Shown piece after piece: positions 8,785 to 31,121 of a stretch of 31,686 nucleotides of DNA. The notes under the pieces were generated by a model, which did no database searches, had not been told where the DNA came from, and saw nothing but the letters and a program-made list of their open reading frames with translations. The stretch's first letter is position 1; each line of letters starts with the position of its first letter. The DNA is taken from positions 52,501 to 84,186 of the forward strand of contig MCFG01000313.1 of the NCBI GenBank assembly GCA_002104895.1, read 5' to 3'. This DNA is from Anaeromyces robustus. Taxonomy: Eukaryota > Neocallimastigomycota > Neocallimastigomycetes > Neocallimastigales > Neocallimastigaceae. Made by a program: the position numbers and the translations under genes.

Positions 8785-11700
8785 CTATCCTATTCCACTA
8801 GGGTCGGAAATAGGATCGGCATTTGCCCTACTAGGCTGTCCTACTGTGTTATCAGCATTGACGTTCCTGGAGAGGTTGGTTTTAAATTTATTGAACAATA
8901 TATGTTGTCTTTTACAGACAACAGGCATGATATCATTCAATAGAGCCGCAGATCGCAACAAGAATGGGGATATTGAATAAGTACCAGATTCAGTCTGACA
9001 CTTAAACAAACATTCCCATTCCATTTTGTATGGACTATCGTTAATTCTATCACTAAAACCATAATCCCTTCCACCAATTAAAAAAATATAAATACTATAC
9101 CTATTAACTATTTTTTTATTACCTAATATATCTTATTACTAATACAATTAAACCTCATATTATTACTATTTTTATAACCCTTAACAATACTATTAATTCT
9201 ATTATCTACACTAGGGTTATTACTGGTCCTAACTAAACTATTAAAAAGACTATCTAAAAAATAAAAAAAATTTCTATCTAGATCAGAGAAGTGATCAATA
9301 CGAAGATTTTTAAATAAGAAACAATTTATAAACCAATGATCAATTCTCTGATAACTGTCACAATGGAAACAACATGAACAACAATTAGGACAAGAATTAT
9401 TAATCATTTTAGCAGCTTTAGCAACTCTAGCATCGATTTTATATCCACATCTTGCCCTAAGTATCCACCTAAAACCTTTGCTATATTCAGGATATTCTAG
9501 ATTAAGTTTTAAGTAATTCCTTGATTCTTCAAATTTGTACATTTTATAAGTTTTAGCTTTAATTGATTTATCACTGTTCATGTCTCTGTCCCAATAGAAT
9601 TCCATAATTTCTTTAGAAGAGGATGAAATATTGTTTAATTTATCATTTAATATTTTACTTTCTTTGTCCCAAGTCCATTTTCTTGTTGTAGCAACATTAT
9701 TAACTATCTTAGAGATAACGCAGTTGGAGTCCTTCCACTTATTAAAACATCTAACCTGAGCTAAAGCACATTTACCAGAAAGTGGAGGAATATTGAGTTC
9801 TTTTGAGATGCAATAAATAGAAACAAAAGAATTAGGTTTCGAGTAGCCTAAAATCCAATAAAAACCTTTGTTAATAATTGTTTGTGTAGAACTAGTATTG
9901 TTTTTGTTAGAACCAAGCAAAGGAGCGTAATAGGAAACTTGTCCAATAACTTTTGCAGAGAATAAAGTTCTTTTAAGAGGAATAGGAATCAGATCATTTT
10001 TTAAAAAACCTTGAATTGAAAACAAAGCCTTACTAACTTTATTTTTCATTTTACTAATAACGAATTTTAAATCTAGAGATTTGTGAAAGGGAACACCAAG
10101 GTAAGTATAACAATCTGTTTTAGGGATTGGGTTCCTGTTAAATAAAAGGTAGGGTCTTCTCTAAGAATATATTCCGAATTTTCATGTCTAACAGCAAATG
10201 TGGCACATTTATTAATTCCAAAAGTCATCTCATTGTCCTTAGCCCATTTACTAACTGAGCGAAGAAGTTTATTCATACGAGATCTACTAGGGGCACAAAG
10301 AACAATATCATCAGCAAATAATCCTCCACAGCAATATTCAGTATCTATTTTCACACCATTATGCAGGCAATCGTTGAAGATGTCGTTGATAAACAAATTA
10401 AAAAGTATAGGAGATAAGGGACATCCTTGTCGAACTCCTTTAAGTATACTGAAGGAATCGGAAAATTGTCCATTAATTTTAACACAAGCTTTGGAAGACA
10501 GATATAGGTTCTCCAAAAATTGAAAGCATTTTCCTTGTATACCAAGGGTATAAATTTTCGATAAAATGTTATAGATGGGCACAGAATCGTAAGCTTTTTT
10601 AAGATCCAGAAAAGCTAAATAAGTATCTTCCCCTTTGAATTTACGTCTTTGACAAATAGAAAGAATAGAGATAAAAAGACTAATACATTCTTCCTTATTC
10701 CGAAAGCCAAATTGTTCTGGTCTAATGAATCCATGACTTATACCATATTCAGAAATTCTAGAAGCAATAATTTTCGAAAGAATCTTAATACCATTATTGA
10801 TAAGAGAGATACCACGATAGTTATCACAATTAGAAAGATCGCCTTTTTTTGGGATAGAAACAATGGATGCATTATTCCAAAAAATAGGAAAATCACCATT
10901 CCAAATACGATTAATTAAGAAATGGAAACAACTAAGACCAGCCGGAATATAGGAATCATTATTTGCAGAGTCATCTGAAGAGGAATCAGGAATTAAAGCT
11001 TTATAAAATTCAATAGGGATACCGTCGGGACCCGAGGCTTTAAAGTTAGGGATAGAAAGGATGGCCTTTTTGATTTCTTCAATGCTGATATCTTGGTTAA
11101 TATCCCATACTATGTTATTTCCACTCTTTATACGATTGATAGCGGGAGAATACTTCCAGAATTTTTTATTCATGCTATGTCCAGTAGAGTCATTACTAAG
11201 TTTCTTATAATAATTACACCAAACATCTAATTGATCTTTAGTACTATACACTAAGTTATCTTGGTGGTCTCTGATAGGATGAGGTATAAATAACTCCTGA
11301 TTGTTATTTTTAATATTCTTCTTAATCCATGACCATGATTTTCTGCTGTCATTTTTTAAGGTAGCCTCGCAGCCTATTTTAATCCAAAATAAATAGTTTT
11401 GTCTTCTAAATTCATTACATTTTTTATGAATAGATTGGCATAATTTATTATAAGATGCAACAAGGATAATAAATTGATTAGGTTCATAATCTAAATGGCT
11501 CTTTTTAATTTGTCGATACTTCAAGCTTTTAATTCTTTGAAGACAGTAAATATTACGTGACATATGGAACATTGATTTCCTAATTTCAGTAGAAGATGTA
11601 ATTTCAAGATCCTCTGCAATTGAATTAGATGTATCAATAAACTTATCAACTAGATCATCAATAGAAAGATAAGGATTATTAAAAATCTCATTATTTAAAA

Positions 11701-13029
11701 TAGCAAACTTGTTATTGTCAACAATATCGTTTTTCATTTCCTTACAGCGAATTCTATTCCATTGAACAACCTTTTTTGGGTGAGTAAAGGAGAGATCAAC
11801 AAAGTTTTTCTTACAATATACTAGCATTGGTTTATGATCAGAGACTGGGTGATAATCAATAAAAGAAGCATACGATATAAGGTTCAACATTTTATAATTA
11901 ACCAAAGCATGATCAATATCTGAAGATAGATTACCTTGAACCCAAGAGATTCTTGAACTATTGAGAGGTAAAATCATCCAACCATTAATTTGTGATATTT
12001 TTTCTTCAAGGTCCACTGTTTTCATGTTAAAATCCCCAACAAGAATAGAAGCATGATCACGATGAATATTAAGCCATTCAATAACTTCTGCTAAAGCACA
12101 CTTCACTTGTGTAGAATGAGAGCTGACGGGATATATACATTTCCAACAGAGCATTTAGAGTCGTAGATATTATAATTGGTTAAGGAAATAATGTAATTAA
12201 ATGAATTCTCTTCAAGTATTGCTTGACAAGATTTATGAAAACCTAAAAATAAACCTCTCATGCCTGGAATACTATCAACTGCTCTTCTAACAAAATAACG
12301 GTAATTGGGAATAGTGACTTTACATGGTTGACTACTATTGGAACCAGAACCATTCTTTGTTTCTTGAAAACAGAGGAAAAGAGGTTTGAATAATGTGATA
12401 AAGTATTCGATACTATCTTTCTTTTCATGGTTCCATCCATTGGTATTCCAACTGAGACAAAAAGTAAACTTATCTTTGATAGAATTAAGAGAGTTGAGAT
12501 TAGAGTGTATACTAACTAATGAGTTGCGTTGAGAAGAATCTGAAGTATTAGATTGTGAGGATGTTGTAGTAGAATTACTTTGGTTATTAATTGAATCATT
12601 AAAGTTTGTTGTAGAATTACTTTGGTTATTGATTGAATCATTAAAGTTTGTTGAAGAAGAAAATAGTTGATTTCTGGTCTGTTGAAGTGATCTTTTACGA
12701 ATATAATGAGTGCAATTACTATACGACAAGCGAGCATTTGAGATATGTGATACAAATTTCTTTTTGAAATCATCAAATTTGAAGTCAGATGATAAAACCT
12801 TGATCCTAAAATACCAACCTCTAGAACACATAGATCGTTTAACTGAAAGAATGTACTTGTTGAACTCCTTAAATTTCGATTCCAGAAAATCCATCATATA
12901 TGCATTGGTCCATGAGTGAAGGCCATTGATGAAGATAATGCTAGTGTTGTTAATATCAATTCCATAACAACGGAAACCACGAACAAACACATTACTATTT
13001 TCGTTACTATTATAAAAATTCCGTACCAT
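8785..13029 (-). pseudogene. LINE polyprotein: N-terminal domain, APE endonuclease, reverse transcriptase, zinc motif
   Basis: The ATG at 13029 opens a reading frame of about 1415 codons when three frameshifts are bridged (about 12135, 10125 and 9134). Residues 31-95 (IIFINGLHSW...GWYFRIKVL) resemble a nucleic-acid-binding, possibly RRM-like fold. Residues 127-154 hold a 14-residue direct repeat (NFNDSINNQSNSTT). The APE-type endonuclease starts near residue 188: LSWNTNGW (Asn195), FQETK (Glu223), GDFNMK, SDIDHALV and SDHKP with the catalytic His. The reverse transcriptase shows GPDGIPIEF, KKGDLSNCDNYRGISL, FLDLKKAYDSV (motif A), GVRQGCPLSP (motif B) and FADDIVLC (motif C). The C-terminus has RARCGYKI and a zinc motif CPNCCSCCFHC...HWFINC. 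It acts in target-primed reverse transcription. All catalytic motifs are present, but the frame is broken. Confidence 0.85.
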
Positions 13030-13091
13030 TGTGATTATATATATTTAATATTGAAAAAAATAAAAAAGAAAAATGAAAGTGCAAAACTAAA

Positions 13092-13124
<33 letters not shown>

Positions 13125-13661
13125 TTTAAACTAAAAAGATCGAGTTAAAAAAAATGTAGACTAGTAATAACTGAATGTAAATTTTTCACTGTTGTTTAAA
13201 TTTTACAATTGTTTATCTTCTTTACACTATTATAAAAACACTTTTAGAATATTGATAGTTGTTATAAAATCTCTTTTTGCGAATGTAAATATATTTGAAA
13301 TCTTGTAAATTCTTAAATTCATGAAATTAAAAAAAAGTTAAAGGTGAAGAACTCAAAAATAACTATTCTAAACTCTAATAAAGTATAAGCACATGCATTT
13401 GAGTGAATCAAGCTCATACAATAATTAACGCAATTACAATGGATTCATACAGTGATAATATACAGAAATACATGAAAGGTAAATTTAAAAGAAAATACAA
13501 ATATCTCATTTCCTGCATATCCAGCTTATACATATTATTAGAAAAAAGAACAATTATTTAGGAGACTTCATAAAATGCCCTTAACGTCGCCATGTATCGA
13601 CAGGCATTTACCCTCTTCTGAGCATTCCAAATGAATGGAAGTACAGGTCCTCAGAAGAGGT
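13030..13661 (-). promoter_or_regulatory. LINE C 5' UTR / internal promoter region
   Basis: Noncoding on the minus strand between the 5' end of the element and the polyprotein ATG. An A-rich tract (poly-T 13105-13127 on the plus strand) and a TA repeat lie 60-105 bases before the ATG. The extreme 5' end contains strong potential stems (see 13561-13661). Non-LTR elements normally carry an internal promoter here; no specific promoter motif is recognised. Confidence 0.5.
13561..13661 (-). other. Structured 5' terminus of LINE C with inverted repeats
   Basis: CCTCTTCTGAG (13612-13622) and CTCAGAAGAGG (13650-13660) form a perfect 11-bp inverted repeat starting one base inside the element. Within the loop a CATTC/GAATG pairing is possible (about 13623-13637). 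Beyond it, AAATGCC and GGCATTT (about 13575-13610) can pair around an inner GTCG/CGAC. The ordered stems suggest a folded RNA at the 5' end of the transcript. Confidence 0.6.
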
Positions 13662-13673
13662 AAAAATCCAATA
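13662..13673. repeat. Target-site duplication of LINE C, 5' side
   Basis: AAAAATCCAATA, the second copy of the 12-bp duplication. Copy A sequence resumes directly after it (AAAACTTTTATTAATAATTG). Confidence 0.85.
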
Positions 13674-13847
13674 AAAACTTTTATTAATAATTGTTTGTGT
13701 AATACTAGTACTGTTTTATTAGATCCAAGCAAAGGTGAATAGGAAACTTGTCCAATAACTTTTGCAGAGAATAAAGTCCTTTTAAGAGGAATAGGAATCA
13801 AATCATTATTTAAAAAACCTTGAATTGAAAACAAAGCCTTATTAACT

Positions 13848-14102
13848 TTATTTTTCATTCTAGAGTTTTTTAAAAAGGAACACCAAGGTAAGTATAACAA
13901 TCTGTTTTAGGAATTGCGATTCCTGTTAAATATTATTTTTCATTCTAGAGTTTTTTAAAAAGGAACACCAAGGTAAGTATAACAATCTGTTTTAGGAATT
14001 GCGATTCCTGTTAAATATTATTTTTCATTCTAGAGTTTTTTAAAAAGGAACACCAATGTAAGTATAACAATCTGTTTTAGGAATTGCGATTCCTGTTAAA
14101 TA
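13848..14102. repeat. 85-bp tandem triplication in LINE copy A
   Basis: Three nearly identical 85-bp units begin at about 13848, 13933 and 14018; CATTCTAGAG recurs at 13856, 13941 and 14026. Only isolated differences are seen (CCAAGG versus CCAATG in unit 3). The unit corresponds to LINE coding sequence around the KTDCYTYLGVPF segment. Because 85 is not a multiple of 3 the triplication breaks the frame. Confidence 0.9.
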
Positions 14103-14147
14103 TAAGGTAGGATCTTCTCTAAGAATAAATTCAGATTTTTCATGTCT

Positions 14148-14808
14148 TCCACTATAATAAATAATATACCCAACATCATTCCAATTACTTGAAATGAATA
14201 TTTACTCAATAAATAAAATATTATAATTATTTAAATAAAACAAATAATATTTAAATATAATAAATAACTAATTTCAAAATTTCTTTTTACTGAATTACAC
14301 TAAAATATAATTATCATCAAATATATCCAAATATATCCAAATAAAATTATAATACGTTTTTAAAATTCAAATTATTAAAACTTATTTTAAATAAATAAAC
14401 ACTCTATCATTAATAACAACTCAAATAATTTAATTATTATTATATATTTTATAAACTTTATTTCGTTAATTTACAAAATAATAATAAAAACCAAAAGAAA
14501 ATAAAGCAAAAAATGTATTCATTGATCTTTACATTATATATATATTAATATTATATATATTATATATTATGAAAAAATTATATATTTTTATTTTTTTATT
14601 TTATTTTATTAGTTATTTTACTTTTACTTTTAATATTTTATTTTTTTTTTCTTTTTCGTTCTTTTTTCTTTTTATTTAATTTATTGATTATTTTTTTTTC
14701 ATTAATTCTACAAAAAAAAATGAAATATTTATACTACTACTAATTTAGATATCAAAATATTATTTTTATCTATTTAGTAACAGTAACATTTTTATATTTA
14801 TCATTTAC
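14148..14808. other. AT-rich spacer between LINE copy A and the xylanase 3' end
   Basis: No open frame. Contains T-rich runs near 14580-14700 that probably belong to the xylanase 3' UTR (minus strand) and downstream DNA. Confidence 0.5.
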
Positions 14809-16947
14809 TTATACACATTGTGAGTACCATTCATTAAGGAATTGACAGGTGGAGCCAGATTGACAACATGTTGGTCCATTAAATCCATTACCACCACATT
14901 GTCCCCACTTAGCGGCACAGTTTTGATTATTACCACCCCAATTTCCTCCGTTGCCATTACCACCCCAAGTTGGTTGTGGTGGATTATTAGTAACTGTAAC
15001 TGTAACTGTAACCTTTTGAGTAACAGTAACAGTTAAGTTTTTACATGTAGAACCTCCTGGAATAGTCTTACTACCTGGAATAGTCTTACTACCTGGAATA
15101 GTCTTACTACCTGGAATAGTCTTACTACCTGGAATAGTCTTACTACCTGGAATAGTCTTACTACCTGGAATAGTCTTACTACCTGGAATAGTCTTACTAC
15201 CTGGAATAGTCTTACTACCTGGAATAGTCTTACTACCTGGAATAGTCTTACTACCTGGAATAGTCTTACTATTTGGAAGAGTCTTACTATTTGGAAGAGT
15301 CTTACTATTTGGAAGAGTCTTACTATTTGGAAGAGTCTTACTATTTGGAAGAGTCTTACTATTTGGAAGAGTCTTACTATTTGGAAGAGTCTTACTATTT
15401 GGAAGAGTCTTACTATTTGGAAGAGTCTTACTATTTGGAAGAGTCTTACTATTTGGAAGAGTCTTACTATTTGGAAGAGTCTTACTATTTGGAAGAGTCT
15501 TACTATTTGGAAGAGTCTTACTGTTTGGAAGAGTCTTACTATTTGGAAGAGTCTTACTATTTGGAAGAGTCTTACTATTTGGAAGAGTCTTACTATTTGG
15601 AAGAGTCTTACTATTTGGAAGAGTCTTACTATTTGGAAGAGTCTTACTATTTGGAAGAGTCTTACTGTTTGGAAGAGTCTTACTGTTTGGAAGAGTCTTA
15701 CTGTTTGGAAGAGTCTTACTGTTTGGAAGAGTCTTACTGTTTGGAAGAGTCTTACTGTTTGGAAGAGTCTTACTGTTTGGAAGAGTCTTACTGTTTGGAA
15801 GAGTCTTACTGTTTGGAAGAGTCTTACTGTTTGGAAGAGTCTTACTGTTTGGAAGAGTCTTACTGTTTGGAAGAGTCTTACTGTTTGGAAGAGTCTTACT
15901 GTTTGGAAGAGTCTTACTGTTTGGAAGAGTCTTACTGTTTGGAAGAGTCTTACTGTTTGGAAGAGTCTTACTGTTTGGAAGAGTCTTACTGTTTGGAAGA
16001 GTCTTACTGTTTGGAAGAGTCTTACTGTTTGGAAGAGTCTTACTGTTTGGAAGAGTCTTACTGTTTGGAAGAGTCTTACTATTTGGAAGAGTCTTACTAT
16101 TTGGAAGAGTCTTACTGTTTGGAAGAGTCTTACTGTTTGGAAGAGTCTTACTGTTTGGAAGAGTCTTGGCTTGTTGAGTAGTTCTCTTAGTTGTTGGTTG
16201 TTGTTGTTGTCCACCATTCTTACCAATGTAAACCTTAGCGTAAGGGAAATCAGCAGTACCACTTGTACCAGAACCATTACTACCAGCTTCACCTAAGACC
16301 TTAGCTTCATGCATCTTACCCATTTTCATTCCAAGTTTTTCCCATTGTTCAAAGTGAGCAGTAATATCAATAGTACCACAATCACGTGCTTGTTGACGAA
16401 TACTGAAGTATTGTTTAAATTGAGTGTTACCATCAATAGAAGGACCATAACGAGTATTTTCATAAACAGTATATTTGGCACCATCAATGGTAAAATCACC
16501 ATGCTTCTTGTTACCAACCCAATCTCCTGGACGATATTGACTGAGCCAGTTATCAACAACGTAAAATTCTACAAGTGGATCTCTAGTCCAACCATAAATA
16601 CCTACATATGAATAATCGACATTTCTAATATTTTGCTTAACAAGTTTGAAATCAGCATATATGTGACCAATTTGTTGGTGTGTTTTTGTACTGTCGAATG
16701 AAAGACCACTACGACATAAGTAATCTTTAGCATTATTGAATGAACAGGAAAATGAACCATCAGCATAGAAAGTAGCACTATTGTTACCACTATCAGCCCA
16801 TAATTCATAACCAACTCCACTAATAGAACCAACTTTGTTGCTTCTTTCAGTTACACTTTGACCAGAGTGACCTGAAGTACTACAAAAACTTTGTGCACTT
16901 GCTAAAGATGTTAATAAAGTAAAAGGAATTATACTCTTAAATTTCAT
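14809..16947 (-). CDS. Secreted GH11 endo-xylanase with hexapeptide-repeat linker and CBM1
   Basis: A 712-residue protein in one uninterrupted exon. It hydrolyses internal beta-1,4 bonds of xylan outside the cell. Residues 1-19 ([19 protein letters not shown]) form a signal peptide. GH11 spans about 20-243 and shows [18 protein letters not shown] with the nucleophile Glu127, [31 protein letters not shown] and the expected acid/base Glu220 in VLGEAG. A Gln/Thr-rich stretch leads to a linker at 262-633: 50 units of TLPNSK, then 12 of TIPGSK type. After a Thr/Val run ([15 protein letters not shown]) and a Gly/Asn/Trp-rich hinge comes CBM1 (677-712; WGQCGG, Trp681, [12 protein letters not shown]), which binds cellulose. 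No fungal dockerin is present, so it is likely a free enzyme rather than cellulosomal. Rumen-fungal xylanases with a CBM1 or with TLPG-type repeats are known. GH11 genes in these fungi are widely thought to have come from rumen bacteria. Confidence 0.96.
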   Translation of the reverse strand: MKFKSIIPFTLLTSLASAQSFCSTSGHSGQSVTERSNKVGSISGVGYELWADSGNNSATFYADGSFSCSFNNAKDYLCRSGLSFDSTKTHQQIGHIYADFKLVKQNIRNVDYSYVGIYGWTRDPLVEFYVVDNWLSQYRPGDWVGNKKHGDFTIDGAKYTVYENTRYGPSIDGNTQFKQYFSIRQQARDCGTIDITAHFEQWEKLGMKMGKMHEAKVLGEAGSNGSGTSGTADFPYAKVYIGKNGGQQQQPTTKRTTQQAKTLPNSKTLPNSKTLPNSKTLPNSKTLPNSKTLPNSKTLPNSKTLPNSKTLPNSKTLPNSKTLPNSKTLPNSKTLPNSKTLPNSKTLPNSKTLPNSKTLPNSKTLPNSKTLPNSKTLPNSKTLPNSKTLPNSKTLPNSKTLPNSKTLPNSKTLPNSKTLPNSKTLPNSKTLPNSKTLPNSKTLPNSKTLPNSKTLPNSKTLPNSKTLPNSKTLPNSKTLPNSKTLPNSKTLPNSKTLPNSKTLPNSKTLPNSKTLPNSKTLPNSKTLPNSKTLPNSKTLPNSKTLPNSKTLPNSKTLPNSKTIPGSKTIPGSKTIPGSKTIPGSKTIPGSKTIPGSKTIPGSKTIPGSKTIPGSKTIPGSKTIPGSKTIPGGSTCKNLTVTVTQKVTVTVTVTNNPPQPTWGGNGNGGNWGGNNQNCAAKWGQCGGNGFNGPTCCQSGSTCQFLNEWYSQCV
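15055..16172 (-). repeat. 18-bp minisatellite encoding 62 hexapeptide units
   Basis: AATAGTC recurs every 18 bases from 15061 to 15259 (12 TIPG units) and AAGAGTC every 18 bases from 15277 to 16159 (50 TLPN units), without a single length break. Within the TLPN block the Asn codon is AAT in a proximal group, AAC in a long distal group, with a few isolated switches, a block pattern typical of unequal exchange. Confidence 0.97.
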
Positions 16948-23089
<6,142 letters not shown>

Positions 23090-23157
23090 TATTACTATTT
23101 CTCTTATTCTTGGTTAAGTTTCACTTTTTGCTAAATAATAATTTAATAATATATTCT

Positions 23158-29376
<6,219 letters not shown>

Positions 29377-29885
29377 TTTTTTTTTTTTTATTATTATTAT
29401 TATTAAAAATTATAAAGTTATTCCAATATTATAACATTGAAATTTATAAGAATTGAAATACAATTGGCATAATCCTTATTAAATTATTTAATTAAATAAA
29501 ATTGATAGTCTAATTATAAAAAATATTTTTTATTTCTCTTTCTTTTTTTATTTAATATAATTAATAATAAAATAAAACTATTTATGTATATAAAAAACTT
29601 TATATGACTTGTTATATATCTTAATATTCCTTTATTTCATTCAAATATATATTATAATGTTTAAATTCCATATTATAAAAAAAATAATAATTCATTTGTT
29701 TTTATTGAATTATTATCATTGCTGAAGTTAATTTTAAATAATTTTAATGCTTAAAAGTATACATTGTTATAATTTCATATAACTGAAATTTGTAGTAAAA
29801 TTTAATTTTGAATAATTTCGTTATTTAAATAAAAGTTGAGAATATAAAAAGATTTTCCTTTTTTATAAAAATTAAGTTTATATTA

Positions 29886-29917
<32 letters not shown>

Positions 29918-31121
29918 AGATTTATTTTATTTGATAATATTTTTTATATATTTATTATATAAAATAAAATAAAAAATATAATTTCTATATTAAATAAAGT
30001 TTAATATTTTTAATATACAAATATAAAAAAAATTTTAACAATAATTTATTATTTTTAAAATTTAAATCAAGGATTAATGAAAGAAAAGCATTTCCACCAT
30101 TATCTTTATTACATATAATAAGAATAAAAATAAAAATAAAATAAAAAAAATTCATACATAATTGATAAAAAAAGTTATATAACATATATTAATTGAATAA
30201 ATATTTATTAATATGTTATTTAATATTTTTTTTATAAATTATTTTAAAATTTAACTAATATTAACTATTTAATAAAAACTATGAATACAAGTATCAGTTT
30301 TAACCGATTAATTATTTTTTTTTATATTTTTTATTATATTATAATTTTTTAATATATATAAAATTCATTATCTGTATTTTAATAACCTTTTTTCATTATA
30401 CTTTATATTGTTTTATAAAAAATAAAAAAGAATTCATTACAAAATATTCTTTTCTATTTTTTTTTTCAATATTAATATTTTGTAGTAAAGCATTAAAGCA
30501 TTCAAAAATAAATAATACATTATTCTTTTGTGTAATCTAATTTTTATGGAATGGAAAATTAAAATATTAATTAAATTCTTTACAAAAATTTTTAAATATT
30601 TTATCATTTATTTTTTATTATTTCAATAATTTTTTTTTATAATATTAAAAGATTAATTAAAATAATAAATATATATATATATATATATATAAAAATAAAA
30701 TAAATAAGAAAAAATAATAAGATAAAATATTAAAATATTTTCCCTCTAAATATATAAATTTCATTATTAAATATTACATCAATGTAAGTTTATTAATTGT
30801 AAATAGTAGTAAAAAAAATAATAAACTAAAATACATAAATAGATATTAATAATAATAATAATATAAAATATTGTATAATGTAAAACTAAATGATTTGTTT
30901 ATATATATATATATTCTATTATTATATTATTAAATAATATATAATTAACTAAAAAAATTTTATACATATTTTTTTAGTTAACTTATTTATAATATATATA
31001 TATTTTTTCATTAAGTGAAATCTATTATTAGATATAATTAAATACTTGAAAGAAATTTGAACAATAATTCTATAAAAACAAAAAATAATAAGTAAATAGT
31101 ATAATAAAATTAACTAAACAA
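29377..31121. other. Divergent intergenic region between Siz and Nur1-like genes
   Basis: About 1.75 kb separating the minus-strand Siz start from the plus-strand start at 31122, so it holds both promoters. The sequence is AT-rich with a poly-A run (29890-29916) and TA repeats (30669-30690, 30901-30913). No specific motif or gene is supported. Confidence 0.5.

Larger units (their letters stand above)
8515..13661 (-). mobile_element. LINE copy C: full-length non-LTR retrotransposon
   Basis: About 5.15 kb, inserted into copy A. The 12-bp target-site duplication AAAAATCCAATA is found at 8503-8514 and 13662-13673. In minus-strand order it has a 5' UTR of about 630 bases (13661-13030), a single long coding region (13029-8785), a 3' UTR of about 230 bases with AATAAA (8575-8580), and a poly-A tail (T-rich 8515-8550). 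The last bases before the tail, ...TTGTGTGCCAT, match copies A and B apart from a base change. The long 5' UTR and clean duplication indicate a complete insertion, more recent than copy A. The coding region has three single-base frameshifts, so this copy is probably inactive as sequenced. Confidence 0.88.
6981..14147 (-). mobile_element. LINE copy A: old, 5'-truncated, split by copies B and C
   Basis: Three pieces, 6981-8083, 8287-8514 and 13662-14147, read as one continuous 5'-truncated element when copies B and C are removed. The 3' end (low coordinate) has a short poly-A (T8 at 6982-6989) and the tail TAGCACATAATTTGTACGTC shared with B and C. The coding part resembles the C-terminal half of copy C: ILGNRKIVNRYRVYISL and the motif CPNCCSCCFHCDSYQ...HWFINC within the frame 7391-8044. 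A CGA-to-TGA change ends that frame at 7391, earlier than in copy C. The 13662-14147 piece covers the end of the RT region and contains an 85-bp triplication. A possible old target-site duplication is TTCCAATATA (6971-6980) versus TTCCACTATA (14147-14156), with one mismatch. Confidence 0.8.

Noticed and set aside
10200-10918. Plus-strand frames within the LINE reverse transcriptase region
   Set aside because: Antisense shadows; the minus strand carries all RT motifs.
15273-16181. A 302-codon plus-strand frame of LEESY(Y/C) repeats
   Set aside because: Same cause: an antisense shadow of the minisatellite with no unique sequence at either end.
15033-16292. A 419-codon minus-strand frame rich in LFQTVR repeats overlapping the xylanase
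   Set aside because: It is a shadow frame of the 18-bp array, which has no stop codons in several frames. The xylanase frame has a signal peptide, GH11 and CBM1.
29985-30185. 66-codon minus-strand frame near the Siz promoter
   Set aside because: Phe/Leu/Ile/Lys-rich, no recognisable motif; consistent with chance in AT-rich spacer.
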